From Candidatus Gastranaerophilales bacterium (GTDB lineage Bacteria; Cyanobacteriota; Vampirovibrionia; Gastranaerophilales; Gastranaerophilaceae): a stretch of 64,000 nt of DNA. The stretch covers positions 62,001 through 126,000 of the forward strand of contig CALVEM010000003.1 in the NCBI GenBank assembly GCA_944326605.1. Reading direction: 5' to 3'. Shown here one piece after another: positions 50,883 to 58,834 of the stretch (positions are counted from its first letter, which is position 1; each line of letters begins with the position of its first letter). Below the pieces are notes generated by a model. The model saw only the letters and a program-made list of their open reading frames with translations. It made no database searches and was not told the origin of the DNA. The position numbers were made by a program, and so were the translations under genes.

Positions 50883-51113
50883 TTACCTCTTGCTTTGTAC
50901 ATATTTAATTATGTCATCAGATTCATACATGCTTTTGTTATTTTCACTGTCAAAAAGAAAAGGAACCTGCTCATAGCCGCCGAGTTTAATTAACTGCTCT
51001 CTGTTAACTTTATCTGAAATATTTTTTTTATTATATGTTATTCCGTTTTTTTCAAAATAATCCATTACTTTCCTGCAATAAGGACAGGTCTCTAAAATAT
51101 ACAAGTCAAACAT
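50883..51113 (-). CDS. Glutaredoxin-like protein
   Basis: A 76-residue thioredoxin-fold protein: MFDLYILETCPYCRKVMDYF with the C-P-Y-C active site, the cis-Pro loop YEQVPFLFD and a C-terminal SDDIIKYVQSKR helix. It corresponds to the GST-N/glutaredoxin group. It ends 3 nt before the Hcp-like gene on the same strand, a pairing that points to thiol or nitric-oxide-related redox chemistry. Confidence 0.88.
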   Translation of the reverse strand: MFDLYILETCPYCRKVMDYFEKNGITYNKKNISDKVNREQLIKLGGYEQVPFLFDSENNKSMYESDDIIKYVQSKR

Positions 51114-51212
51114 TTTTCTCTCCTTACAATGGTATTATAAAGTCTTTATGATAAATTAAAATCAGCAATGTAACCAATTAAAATATTGTACAATTGCATA
51201 AGAAAAATTTTT

Positions 51213-51218
51213 ATAATA
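51213..51218 (+). promoter_or_regulatory. -10 close to the wecB start
   Basis: TATAAT at 51213-51218, ten nt before the ATG at 51229, with no ribosome-binding site; start predicted about 4 nt before the ATG. Confidence 0.4.
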
Positions 51219-51228
51219 AACTGAACAT

Positions 51229-52341
51229 ATGAAAAATATATTATTCGTATTCGGTACAAGACCGGAGGTTATAAAACTTGCTCCGGTTATGTTAGAGCTT
51301 AAAAAATACCCGCAAAAGTATAACGTTATTATATGTAATACCGAGCAGCAAAAAGAACTCTCAAATCAAACCCTGACCTATTTCGGGCTTAAAGCAGATT
51401 TAAATCTTGATTGTATGCGTCCTGATCAATCTCTTCTGGAGGTCCAGACGAGAATTTTAACCGCTCTTGATAACGTTTTTGACACACATAAGATTGATGC
51501 AACAATCGTTCAAGGCGATACTATGACTGTTTTATGCGGAGCTCTGGCAAGTTTTTACAGAAAAATTCCGGTTTATCATGTAGAGGCCGGATTACGCTCT
51601 TATGATATATATGAACCGTTTCCGGAAGAAGTTATGCGGCAGATGACTTCAAGAGTTGCCGAACTTAATTTTGCACCGACAGAGAAAAACAAACAGGCGC
51701 TTCTAAAAGAAAATATAGCCGGTGACAAAATTTTTGTAGTTGGGAATACCGTTATTGATGCACTTTTTTGCCTGTCTGATGCCACACTTAATAACGCAAA
51801 AAAATATTTTGAAGATTGCGGCATAAAAATAGATGACAAACTTGTTTTAATTACAGCGCACAGACGGGAAAATCACGGAGAAAGAATTGATCGTATTCTT
51901 GATGCAATAGAATATCTTGTGCAAAAATATAAAGATCATACATTTGTAATTCCGGTTCATCCAAATCCTAATGTTAAAAACAAAATTTATTCAAGGCTTG
52001 AAAAATATGAGAATGTCAAACTCTTAAAGCCGCTTGACTACCCATATCTTGTTTATTTAATGAAGAATGCGAAGCTTATTCTTACGGATTCCGGCGGAAT
52101 TCAAGAAGAAGCACCATCATTTGGCTGTCCGACACTTGTAATGCGCTATGAGACGGAAAGACAGGAAGGAATTGACGCAGGGGTTTCAATTCTTGTCGGA
52201 GCTGACTATGATAAAATAGTTTCACACAGTGATGCAGTACTTTCAAAAAATAGAAGTGAAACAAGATTAAAAGCACAAAATCCATACGGTGACGGCACAT
52301 CAGCTAAAAAAATAGTAGAAATAATAAATCAAATCTACTAA
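51229..52341 (+). CDS. wecB: UDP-N-acetylglucosamine 2-epimerase (non-hydrolysing)
   Basis: A 370-residue epimerase interconverting UDP-GlcNAc and UDP-ManNAc for cell-surface polysaccharide synthesis. Motifs: FVFGTRPEVIKLAPVMLEL at the N-terminus, VQGDTMTVLCGALASFY, HVEAGLRSYDIYEPFPEE, ITAHRRENHGERI, and LLTDSGGIQEEAPSFGCPTLVMR (about 280-302). The His/Glu residues of the non-hydrolysing enzyme are present. The mRNA may be nearly leaderless. Confidence 0.96.
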   Translation: MKNILFVFGTRPEVIKLAPVMLELKKYPQKYNVIICNTEQQKELSNQTLTYFGLKADLNLDCMRPDQSLLEVQTRILTALDNVFDTHKIDATIVQGDTMTVLCGALASFYRKIPVYHVEAGLRSYDIYEPFPEEVMRQMTSRVAELNFAPTEKNKQALLKENIAGDKIFVVGNTVIDALFCLSDATLNNAKKYFEDCGIKIDDKLVLITAHRRENHGERIDRILDAIEYLVQKYKDHTFVIPVHPNPNVKNKIYSRLEKYENVKLLKPLDYPYLVYLMKNAKLILTDSGGIQEEAPSFGCPTLVMRYETERQEGIDAGVSILVGADYDKIVSHSDAVLSKNRSETRLKAQNPYGDGTSAKKIVEIINQIY

Positions 52342-52396
52342 GTAAGTTATACAGCAGTTTGCGCTATTGAATTCCGTGTTTCAGATCTAATTACTA

Positions 52397-52463
52397 TAAG
52401 ATGCTGAAACAAGTTCAGCATGACGTTTTCCTTATAATTAGTGTAAACCGTGAGATAATTCCC
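52397..52463 (+). repeat. Single half-element of the dispersed inverted repeat
   Basis: Matches the reverse complement of 11213-11280 over 67 bases with about eight substitutions and one indel: hairpin GATGCTGAA...TTCAGCATG followed by TAAACCGTGAGATAATTCCC. Confidence 0.75.
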
Positions 52464-52467
52464 TCAA

Positions 52468-53091
52468 CTAAACCCTTGTCAAAGTATTGTTGTAATGTCT
52501 TAAAGTTTCACCTTTCAAAACATGCTTTTTATAGCTTCTTAATTTGTAATTAGGAACTGACATTGCATCAACTTCTTTTTGAAAATTTTTATATAAAGCC
52601 ATTTCGCGTTCTTTCAAAAGTTCATCCTTACTTTTGGGAGCGGTTTGTTTTTTAGCTGAACGCATTGCCGCAAATAAAATAATCAAAGAAATTATGCTCC
52701 ATAAAATTTTATCTTCGCGGGTTCTGCTGACAACAGTTATAGGTGCCGCATTAGGCGTTTCAAGAACTACATTAGCTTTTGAAATTCCTTTTGCGTCAAG
52801 ATATATTTTAATACCATTATTTCCATCACTCTGAATTGCAACGCCATTTACGTTTGATGTATTTTTATAAAGTGTATTTATATCAGGCGACTGCTCAATA
52901 CCATAAAGATAAAGTACTATCTTATCCGCAGCTTCTATCTCTTTTCGAACCTTAGCCAGTTTATCCGCACGCAATATAACAGACAATTGCCCGTCACTAT
53001 TATCAATAACCACTGAATTTAAAAAATTATCAGCAGCAAAGGCTGATAGACCTGCAAATATAACTAATGTAAGAATAATTTTTTTCAACAT
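52468..53091 (-). CDS. Exported AMIN-like protein with one membrane helix
   Basis: A 207-residue protein with an N-terminal signal peptide (MLKKIILTLVIFAGLSAFAA, cleavage near A-A-D). A beta-rich part follows (about 25-120, QLSVILRADKLAKV, KIVLYLYGIEQS), the pattern of AMIN-type domains found on cyanobacterial envelope proteins that bind peptidoglycan. Next comes a transmembrane helix (about 131-147, ILWSIISLIILFAAM) and a basic cytoplasmic tail. Topology implies an envelope protein with the beta domain outside. The AMIN call is tentative. Confidence 0.65.
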   Translation of the reverse strand: MLKKIILTLVIFAGLSAFAADNFLNSVVIDNSDGQLSVILRADKLAKVRKEIEAADKIVLYLYGIEQSPDINTLYKNTSNVNGVAIQSDGNNGIKIYLDAKGISKANVVLETPNAAPITVVSRTREDKILWSIISLIILFAAMRSAKKQTAPKSKDELLKEREMALYKNFQKEVDAMSVPNYKLRSYKKHVLKGETLRHYNNTLTRV

Positions 53092-53281
53092 ATCCTTTTA
53101 ATCCTCTACCTTTATACATTACTTTATTCTTTGTAAATTCACATCAATCAAGAGTTTTAAGTATATAAATCAACAGGTTGATATATTTGTTAAGGAATGT
53201 AACAAAGAAAAGCCATGCTGAAATATGAAAAAAAAATTTTTGTTTATATAAGTGTAAGACACGAGAATTAGGAGTTTGAAA

Positions 53282-53656
53282 ATGAACGGTATTTTAGCAA
53301 AGACTTCAGAAGACAGAACAAACAATATAAGAAGTACAAAACCGGCAGAACAAGTTGAAACAGCAGGTTCTCTTGCAATGAACCAATTCCACAGCCTTTT
53401 TGAAACAAATTCTTATGATGAATTTTCAACAAACAATCCGTTTGCGGTTGATTATTCTCAGTATTCTGATGCTGGAGATACAGTTGCTTATTCAGGTTTT
53501 TTAAGCAGTTTTTCTAATGCCGTATCAACACTTTCAACATCAACAGGTTTTTCATCATCAGCCACTTCAACTGCCGGATCCTGCGGAGGTTTTTCCGGAG
53601 GTGCGTCAGCAGGCGGTTCTTGCGGAGGCGGCGGAGGATTTTCATCAGTTTGCTAG
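53282..53656 (+). CDS. Small Ser/Gly/Cys-rich protein
   Basis: A 124-residue protein; AGGAG lies 7 nt before the ATG at 53282. The N-terminal half is polar (ILAKTSEDRTNNIRSTKPAE). The C-terminal third is Ser/Thr- then Gly/Cys-rich: TAGSCGGFSGGASAGG followed by SCGGGGGFSSVC. The Cys-Gly tail looks like a precursor-peptide core or a low-complexity surface sequence. No modifying enzyme is adjacent (the nearest radical SAM gene is 7 kb away). Has its own terminator. Function unknown. Confidence 0.7.
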   Translation: MNGILAKTSEDRTNNIRSTKPAEQVETAGSLAMNQFHSLFETNSYDEFSTNNPFAVDYSQYSDAGDTVAYSGFLSSFSNAVSTLSTSTGFSSSATSTAGSCGGFSGGASAGGSCGGGGGFSSVC

Positions 53657-53693
53657 GTTATAAAAGGTAATAAAGGAAAAGAAATACTATAAA

Positions 53694-53720
53694 CGGCGGT
53701 ATACAAAACCGCCTTTTTTA
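53694..53720 (+). terminator. Terminator of the Ser/Gly/Cys-rich gene
   Basis: GGCGGT / ACCGCC with a 7-nt loop followed by TTTTTTT. Confidence 0.85.
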
Positions 53721-53734
53721 TTTATAAAAGATAT

Positions 53735-53995
53735 ATGTGTAAAAAATATTTTACTTATATACTGCTGACAGAGAATAATACATTCTACTGCGGGTATACG
53801 GACGATATTGAGAAACGATTTAAACAGCACTGTGAAGGCAAAGGAGCTAAATATACACGTGCACACAAACCTGTAAAAATTGTTTACAAGAAAGAATTTC
53901 AAACCAAATCCGAAGCGATGAAAGAAGAATGCAGAATAAAAAAATTATCACATAAAGAAAAATTACTTCTATTGACAAACGAGGGTAAATCGTAA
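53735..53995 (+). CDS. GIY-YIG nuclease-domain protein
   Basis: An 86-residue single-domain protein of the UPF0213 type. Motifs: YFTYILLTENNTFYCGYTDD (the Y-x-Y-I / Y-x-G-Y variant of G-I-Y...Y-I-G), the catalytic Arg and following Tyr/His in IEKRFKQHCEGKGAKYT, and the conserved YKKEFQTKSEAMKEECRIKKL with its metal-binding Glu. Stand-alone GIY-YIG proteins are widespread, with unsettled cellular roles. No clear ribosome-binding site. Confidence 0.88.
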   Translation: MCKKYFTYILLTENNTFYCGYTDDIEKRFKQHCEGKGAKYTRAHKPVKIVYKKEFQTKSEAMKEECRIKKLSHKEKLLLLTNEGKS

Positions 53996-54031
53996 ATAAT
54001 AAAAAAAAAGAAGAATTTAGGAGGATTAAAG

Positions 54032-55065
54032 ATGAGTAATAGAGAAGCATTGAACTGCCCCCCCCCCGCAAGCGTAGCCGCTTGAACCGCGACGTTAGAG
54101 CATTTTCAGGTTTTGTTATTTTTTTGACAGACTTCCTTTCCTTGTTAGGGAAGGATAAGAGGCTGAAGCCCAGAGGTCAATCCGGCGTTCAAGAGATCCT
54201 GAAACGAGTTCAGGATGACAGGACTAATCACCCTCTCCCTCAATCCCTCCCCCGAGGGAGGGAAGCAGAGAAACTCACTTCACGTTTCCTCCTTGACCCT
54301 TCACTGAAACGAACTTATCGTCCTAACGTCTTAACGTCCTATCGTCTAAAGAAATCTGCATTTACATTAGCAGAGGTTCTCGTTACCCTCGGCATTATCG
54401 GCGTTGTGTCTGCTATGACTGTACCGACTTTAATGCAGAACCACCAGAGAAAAGTTTATGTTACACAGCTGCATAAAACCTACAATGAAATGCAGCAAGC
54501 TTTTCTAATGGAAATGAATGAAAAAAATGCTCTTAACCTAAAAGAAGCAGGACTTACCTCTATTGGCATGATGGAGGGATTTATAAAAAGAAGATTTAAG
54601 GTTCTCGAATCTTGCCCTGCGAATGAACATTGCGCAAGCATTGATTATCATAACCTAAATGGGGATACAATCAATAACAATTCTATATTATCCTGGAATA
54701 ACGGAGCATGTGCCATTATTGCAAGCGGGGCTGAAATTTGCATTGATGCATTGCTGAATAGATCTGACAGAACACATACATATAATGGATACTCTTCTCT
54801 ATATGGATTTACTTTTATTGATGTCAACGGTGCCAAAGGACCTAATATTTTAGGCAGAGATGCGTTTATAATGGTTAATTGGGATGATGGTACACTTGAC
54901 ACTGTTAACGCAAGTCCTGCATGTCGAACAAAAGGCGTTTGTGACGGTGAATCACTTGAAGCAATCAGAAATGCAGCAGGTGCAGCATGTGAAGCGACCA
55001 AAACACATACAGATAACCAGTGCATTGGAAAAATATTAAATAATAATTGGGAAATGACTTACTAA
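54032..55065 (+). CDS. Pilin-like protein, out of frame by one C at a C10 tract
   Basis: The downstream frame encodes a pilin-like protein with KSAFTLAEVLVTLGIIG, QNHQRKVYVTQLHK and a Cys-containing C-terminus (ASPACRTKGVC, NNNWEMTY), clearly paralogous to the gene at 16426. The strong ribosome-binding site (AGGAGG) serves the ATG at 54032, but C10 at 54058-54067 puts translation into a stop after 17 codons; C11 restores the frame. The resulting leader before the processing site would be 110 residues, and contains translated copies of three dispersed repeats (GKDKR region, EILKRVQDDR, PLPQSLPRGRE). Without C11 only a weak TTG at 54082 could start it. Confidence 0.8.
54058..54084 (+). repeat. 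C10 homopolymer plus 16-nt palindrome, copy 2
   Basis: Ten C at 54058-54067 then G and CAAGCGTAGCCGCTTG (54069-54084). Same pair as at 17167-17194, in the same place relative to a pilin-like gene. Confidence 0.9.
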
Positions 55066-55125
55066 TTATCAGATGCAAATTATTTTAAAAAGATTGGTCT
55101 GTAAAATTAATAAAAAGAATAAATT

Positions 55126-56469
55126 TTATTGATTTTGCTGTTTAGCCTTTTCTTTTTCAAGACGCTTTAACTCTTTTTGTTTAAGTTTTTCAAGTTTTTG
55201 CTGCTCTTTTAATTCTTGCTTTTCTTTTATTTCATTATACTTAATTAGAATTTCATCTCCTGATGTTGAGCCTTGAATCCGTTTACGGAGCTTATAATCT
55301 TTTTGCTGCTCTTTAAATTCCTTATCCATTTCTTTAACTTTAGCTTTGTAAGATGCTTCTAAATCTTTGACATAAGCTTTATCTTCTTCTTTTTTCTTTT
55401 TAATATTTGCTTTTTCTATTCGTTTCAGCTGTTCTTCTTCACGTTCCGTAACCGCCGGCGGAACTACGCCTTTTTTTTCAAGTTTATAACCGTTCATACT
55501 TATATTAACAGTTTCAGGCTTAAAAGTTATAAGGCGTGATTGTTCACCTTTATAATTAACAGTCCATGTTCCCAGATTAACCGGTGTATCGCCAGTATAT
55601 GCGAAAGCATTAACAACAATCCAATCAGGATTGTCAGCAGCAAATCCTAAGGGATAAACATCCCATCGTTTATCTTCCAGTTTCAAGCCTTTATTTTCTT
55701 CCCAGTAATAGGAAATTGCATCTCTGACTTCAACGAGGCTGTATGAAACATTTGTCGTAAAATCATAAACAACAGGCGTTGTTTTCCATATACCGTCTTT
55801 TGTGTTTCCGATTTTCTCTTTTACAAGAAGCTTTGTACCGTCTGCTGAAAAATCGACAGGTGTAATAGTTCTAAATGTGAAATAATTATCTATATTTTTA
55901 TCAGTGGATAATATAGGTTCAGCCAGTCTGTGAATAACGTTAGCAGTTAAAATTTTATCAAGATTTGATTTTGCTTCTTCCAAATTAATCACAAATAAAT
56001 CGCAAGCGGTTGATGCACTATCCGGATAATAGTAAACAGAAGGATAAACCAGTTTTGAAAAGTCCGGAGCAACTATTCCCTGCGCATTTAACTGGCGTTT
56101 TTTATAAAAAGTTTTATTTAAAGAAATTTCAGCAGCACCCGGCGGATTATTATATTTTACAATCCTGTACGCAGGCTGAGGAACATAAACCATATCCGCA
56201 GGTGTCGGTATTTTGGGAACTTCTACCTCAACAGTCATTCGGTCTTTTGGTGCGGATAATTGCTCATACTCTTCAACCGTCATAAAACCGGAAGGATTTC
56301 TCTCAAACTTAGTTTTTTTGAATTTTTCTTTCTCAGCTTTTTTGTTTACATTATGAACATATTTTGCTTCTTTCTGATTAACATCATCAAAATTCGGGAG
56401 GGGAATTTCATCTCCCCACTGAATAAAGGCACAAAAAGCAGCAGCAATTCCCAGCAGTGCATAAATCAT
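55126..56469 (-). CDS. Hypothetical protein with TM anchor and coiled-coil tail
   Basis: A 447-residue protein: N-terminal hydrophobic segment (MIYALLGIAAAFCAFI), a polar linker, and a central globular part (about 90-310) with repeated beta-strand-like stretches and FAADNPDWIVVNAFAYTG. The Lys/Glu-rich coiled coil of about 130 residues at the end (EEQLKRIEKANIKKKKEEDK; LEKLKQKELKRLEKE) contains IQGSTSGDEILIKYN. It starts one base after the LuxR-type regulator, so it belongs to the two-component operon and may be its target or a co-regulated envelope protein. Function unknown. Confidence 0.72.
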   Translation of the reverse strand: MIYALLGIAAAFCAFIQWGDEIPLPNFDDVNQKEAKYVHNVNKKAEKEKFKKTKFERNPSGFMTVEEYEQLSAPKDRMTVEVEVPKIPTPADMVYVPQPAYRIVKYNNPPGAAEISLNKTFYKKRQLNAQGIVAPDFSKLVYPSVYYYPDSASTACDLFVINLEEAKSNLDKILTANVIHRLAEPILSTDKNIDNYFTFRTITPVDFSADGTKLLVKEKIGNTKDGIWKTTPVVYDFTTNVSYSLVEVRDAISYYWEENKGLKLEDKRWDVYPLGFAADNPDWIVVNAFAYTGDTPVNLGTWTVNYKGEQSRLITFKPETVNISMNGYKLEKKGVVPPAVTEREEEQLKRIEKANIKKKKEEDKAYVKDLEASYKAKVKEMDKEFKEQQKDYKLRKRIQGSTSGDEILIKYNEIKEKQELKEQQKLEKLKQKELKRLEKEKAKQQNQ

Positions 56470-56470
56470 A

Positions 56471-57145
56471 TTATACTAAACCTTCCTTCATAGCCATCGA
56501 AATAGCTTTGGAACGGGAATTCACATACAATTTCTGCAAAATACTGTGAACATGGGTTTTTGTTGTAGAAATAGTAATAACAAGTTTTTCTGCAATTTGC
56601 GGGTTTGTAAGCCCGTCAACTATCAAAGCAAGAACTTCCATTTCGCGTTCTGTAAGCCCGTAAAGGTTCTTGCCCAGCTTGTAATTAATTTCTCCGCGTT
56701 TTTCAGTATACTCATTACCGCGTCTTATATTTGTTAACACAACTTTTGCAATAGCAGGATCAAGCCAGCCGGCGCCCTCTGAAACGGCTGTAACAGCAGC
56801 TACAGTCTGTTCTGATGTTGCGCCTTTAGTTATATATCCGTCTGCACCCGCCTGAAAAGAATCAAAAATATCATCTTCGCTTTCTCTTGATGTGTACATC
56901 AAAACCTTAATATCAGGAGCTGACGATTTTATTCTTTTAGTTGCTTCAATACCGTCAATAGTCGGAAGCCCTATATCCATAACTACAACATCAGGCTTTA
57001 CTTCAAGAGCTTTTTCAACGCCTTCCAAACCATCTGCGCACATACCGGTAATTTCCACATTTGGATTATTACTTAAAATTACAGAAAGTCCCATACGCGC
57101 CATGTCGTGATCTTCTACAATCATAACTCTTATATTTTTAGCCAT
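56471..57145 (-). CDS. NarL/FixJ-family response regulator
   Basis: A 224-residue transcription factor. N-terminal receiver: VMIVEDHDMAR start, phospho-acceptor Asp in VVVMDIGLPTIDGI (about residue 55), YTSRESEDD and the Lys in YITKGATSEQ. C-terminal LuxR-type helix-turn-helix: LTEREMEVLALIVDGLTNPQ, then KTHVHSILQKLYVNSR. It overlaps the upstream histidine kinase by 8 bases, so the two form a pair. Confidence 0.94.
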   Translation of the reverse strand: MAKNIRVMIVEDHDMARMGLSVILSNNPNVEITGMCADGLEGVEKALEVKPDVVVMDIGLPTIDGIEATKRIKSSAPDIKVLMYTSRESEDDIFDSFQAGADGYITKGATSEQTVAAVTAVSEGAGWLDPAIAKVVLTNIRRGNEYTEKRGEINYKLGKNLYGLTEREMEVLALIVDGLTNPQIAEKLVITISTTKTHVHSILQKLYVNSRSKAISMAMKEGLV

Positions 57146-58742
57146 TAGAAACCTGTCTTTCTTTAACTTTACCGTCTGTTACAACATTTGTTAAAAGGAA
57201 AGAAAATTCACTTCCTTTATTAATTTTACTGTCAACCCAGATTTTACCGTTATGAGCTTCAATAATTTGTCTGGACAGATACAATCCAAGCCCTGTGCCT
57301 GTAGAGCGTTTTCTTGTCGTTCCTTGCGAAAATCTCTTAAACAAATTAGGAATATCAGCCTGAGGGATGCCGTTTCCGTTGTCGCTTACAGAAAAAATAA
57401 AATCATTATTCTGAGCCTTTGCAAGAATTTTTATTTCTCCGCCTTTATTAGTGTAATTCACAGCATTTCCGCAGAGATTTGTAATTACACGTTTAATTTC
57501 CGCCCTGTCTGCATAAATATGCAAACTGTCGGATAATTCAAAAGTAACTGTAAATTTTAAATCTTTTTTATCCGCAAGCGGTTTCAATTCCGAATAACAC
57601 TGTTCCACAAGATCTTTAACAGGAAAAGCTGTCTTACAAAGCGATAATTTGCCGCTTTCAAAGCGGTATACTTCCAGAAGAGCATTAACAAGTCCTAGTA
57701 AATCTTCGTTACTTTGAAGCATTGTCGATAAAAGAACTTTTTGCTTTTCTTCAAGATTACCGATAGCACCTTCAAGGAAAAATTTTAAAGTTTGAATTGC
57801 GGCAAGAAGCGGAGTTCTCATATCATGTGTCAGAGTGGCGATAAAATCATCTCTCAAACGCTCAGTTTCTTTTTGAACACTAACATCTCTTATAACACCT
57901 ACAAATTTGTCATAATTATTGTCGCTGTCATTTGAAATTGCTGCAAAACTAATTTCAACCGGTGTATGCTCACCGCTCAGGGAGTTTACGATATAATAGT
58001 CACGCAAAAGCACTTCGGATTTGTCACTTCCGAGACCGAAAATTTCTCCTGATTTATTGTCCTTTGCCGAGTTTAATTCTTTAACAGTAGAATAGGCAAT
58101 TTCCTGAAACTTTTTCTTGCAAAGAGATTTTTCAGAAAGTCCGACAAGATTTTCGCACGCCGGGTTTACCTGAAGTATATGCCCTTCACCGTCAACAATT
58201 ATAATTCCGTCAGCACAAAAGTTGATTATACCGGAAAGTTTTTTATTCGCTTCCAATAAATCAGCCGTACGTTCGGCAACAACCTTTTCCAGATTTTGAG
58301 AATAATCTTGAAGCTTCAATTTTGCATCTTCAAGTTCATTTATTTTATTACGAAGATTTTCAAGCAGATGACTTCTTTCTATCCCGTTTTTGATATTCAT
58401 CATCAAATCATCGTTATCCCACGGTTTTTCAATATATTTGTAAAGCCCGATTTCATTAATCGCCTTTATTGCGTTTTCCTTATCAGCATAACCAGTTAAT
58501 AAAATCATACTGACTTCGGGATACAATTTTTTTGCTTCTCTTAAAAATTCAAGCCCGTTCATCTCCGGCATTATAAAATCAGAAATTATTAAATCGGGAA
58601 TATTCGCTTTTAAAAATTCAAGCGCATCCTTCGGGGAATTAAACAAATGTATATCAGAATACCCCTCAACTTTAAATAACGCTTTAAATGCCGAGGTAAC
58701 TATTTTTTCATCATCAACAACTACTATTTTACTGTTTTCCAT
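57138..58742 (-). CDS. Hybrid sensor histidine kinase (REC-PAS-HisKA-HATPase)
   Basis: A 534-residue cytoplasmic kinase without transmembrane segments. Order: N-terminal receiver (about 1-120; IVVVDDEKIV, phospho-Asp in DLIISDFIMPEMNG, Lys in YIEKPWDND), coiled-coil linker, PAS domain (about 165-290; ADGIIIVDGEGHILQVNPAC), HisKA box FIATLTHDMRTPLLAAIQTL (phospho-His near residue 320), and HATPase (N box ITNLCGNAVNYTN; G1/G2 SVSDNGNGIPQAD and GTGLGLYLSRQIIEAHNG). It partners with the overlapping NarL-type regulator. Confidence 0.94.
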   Translation of the reverse strand: MENSKIVVVDDEKIVTSAFKALFKVEGYSDIHLFNSPKDALEFLKANIPDLIISDFIMPEMNGLEFLREAKKLYPEVSMILLTGYADKENAIKAINEIGLYKYIEKPWDNDDLMMNIKNGIERSHLLENLRNKINELEDAKLKLQDYSQNLEKVVAERTADLLEANKKLSGIINFCADGIIIVDGEGHILQVNPACENLVGLSEKSLCKKKFQEIAYSTVKELNSAKDNKSGEIFGLGSDKSEVLLRDYYIVNSLSGEHTPVEISFAAISNDSDNNYDKFVGVIRDVSVQKETERLRDDFIATLTHDMRTPLLAAIQTLKFFLEGAIGNLEEKQKVLLSTMLQSNEDLLGLVNALLEVYRFESGKLSLCKTAFPVKDLVEQCYSELKPLADKKDLKFTVTFELSDSLHIYADRAEIKRVITNLCGNAVNYTNKGGEIKILAKAQNNDFIFSVSDNGNGIPQADIPNLFKRFSQGTTRKRSTGTGLGLYLSRQIIEAHNGKIWVDSKINKGSEFSFLLTNVVTDGKVKERQVSNG

Positions 58743-58799
58743 ACTTATATGATAAGCTATTTTTTAATTTCGGACAAATTGTTTACAAAATTGAAATAA

Positions 58800-58834
58800 T
58801 TAAAAAAGCGGGAATTTTATTTTCCCGCAGCTTT
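58800..58834 (-). terminator. Terminator after ferritin
   Basis: Minus-strand stem GCGGGAA / TTCCCGC with an A/T-rich loop, followed by TTTTTTAATT. Confidence 0.85.

Noticed and set aside
54648-55025. 125-codon frame on the minus strand
   Set aside because: Antisense to the conserved C-terminal domain of the pilin-like protein.
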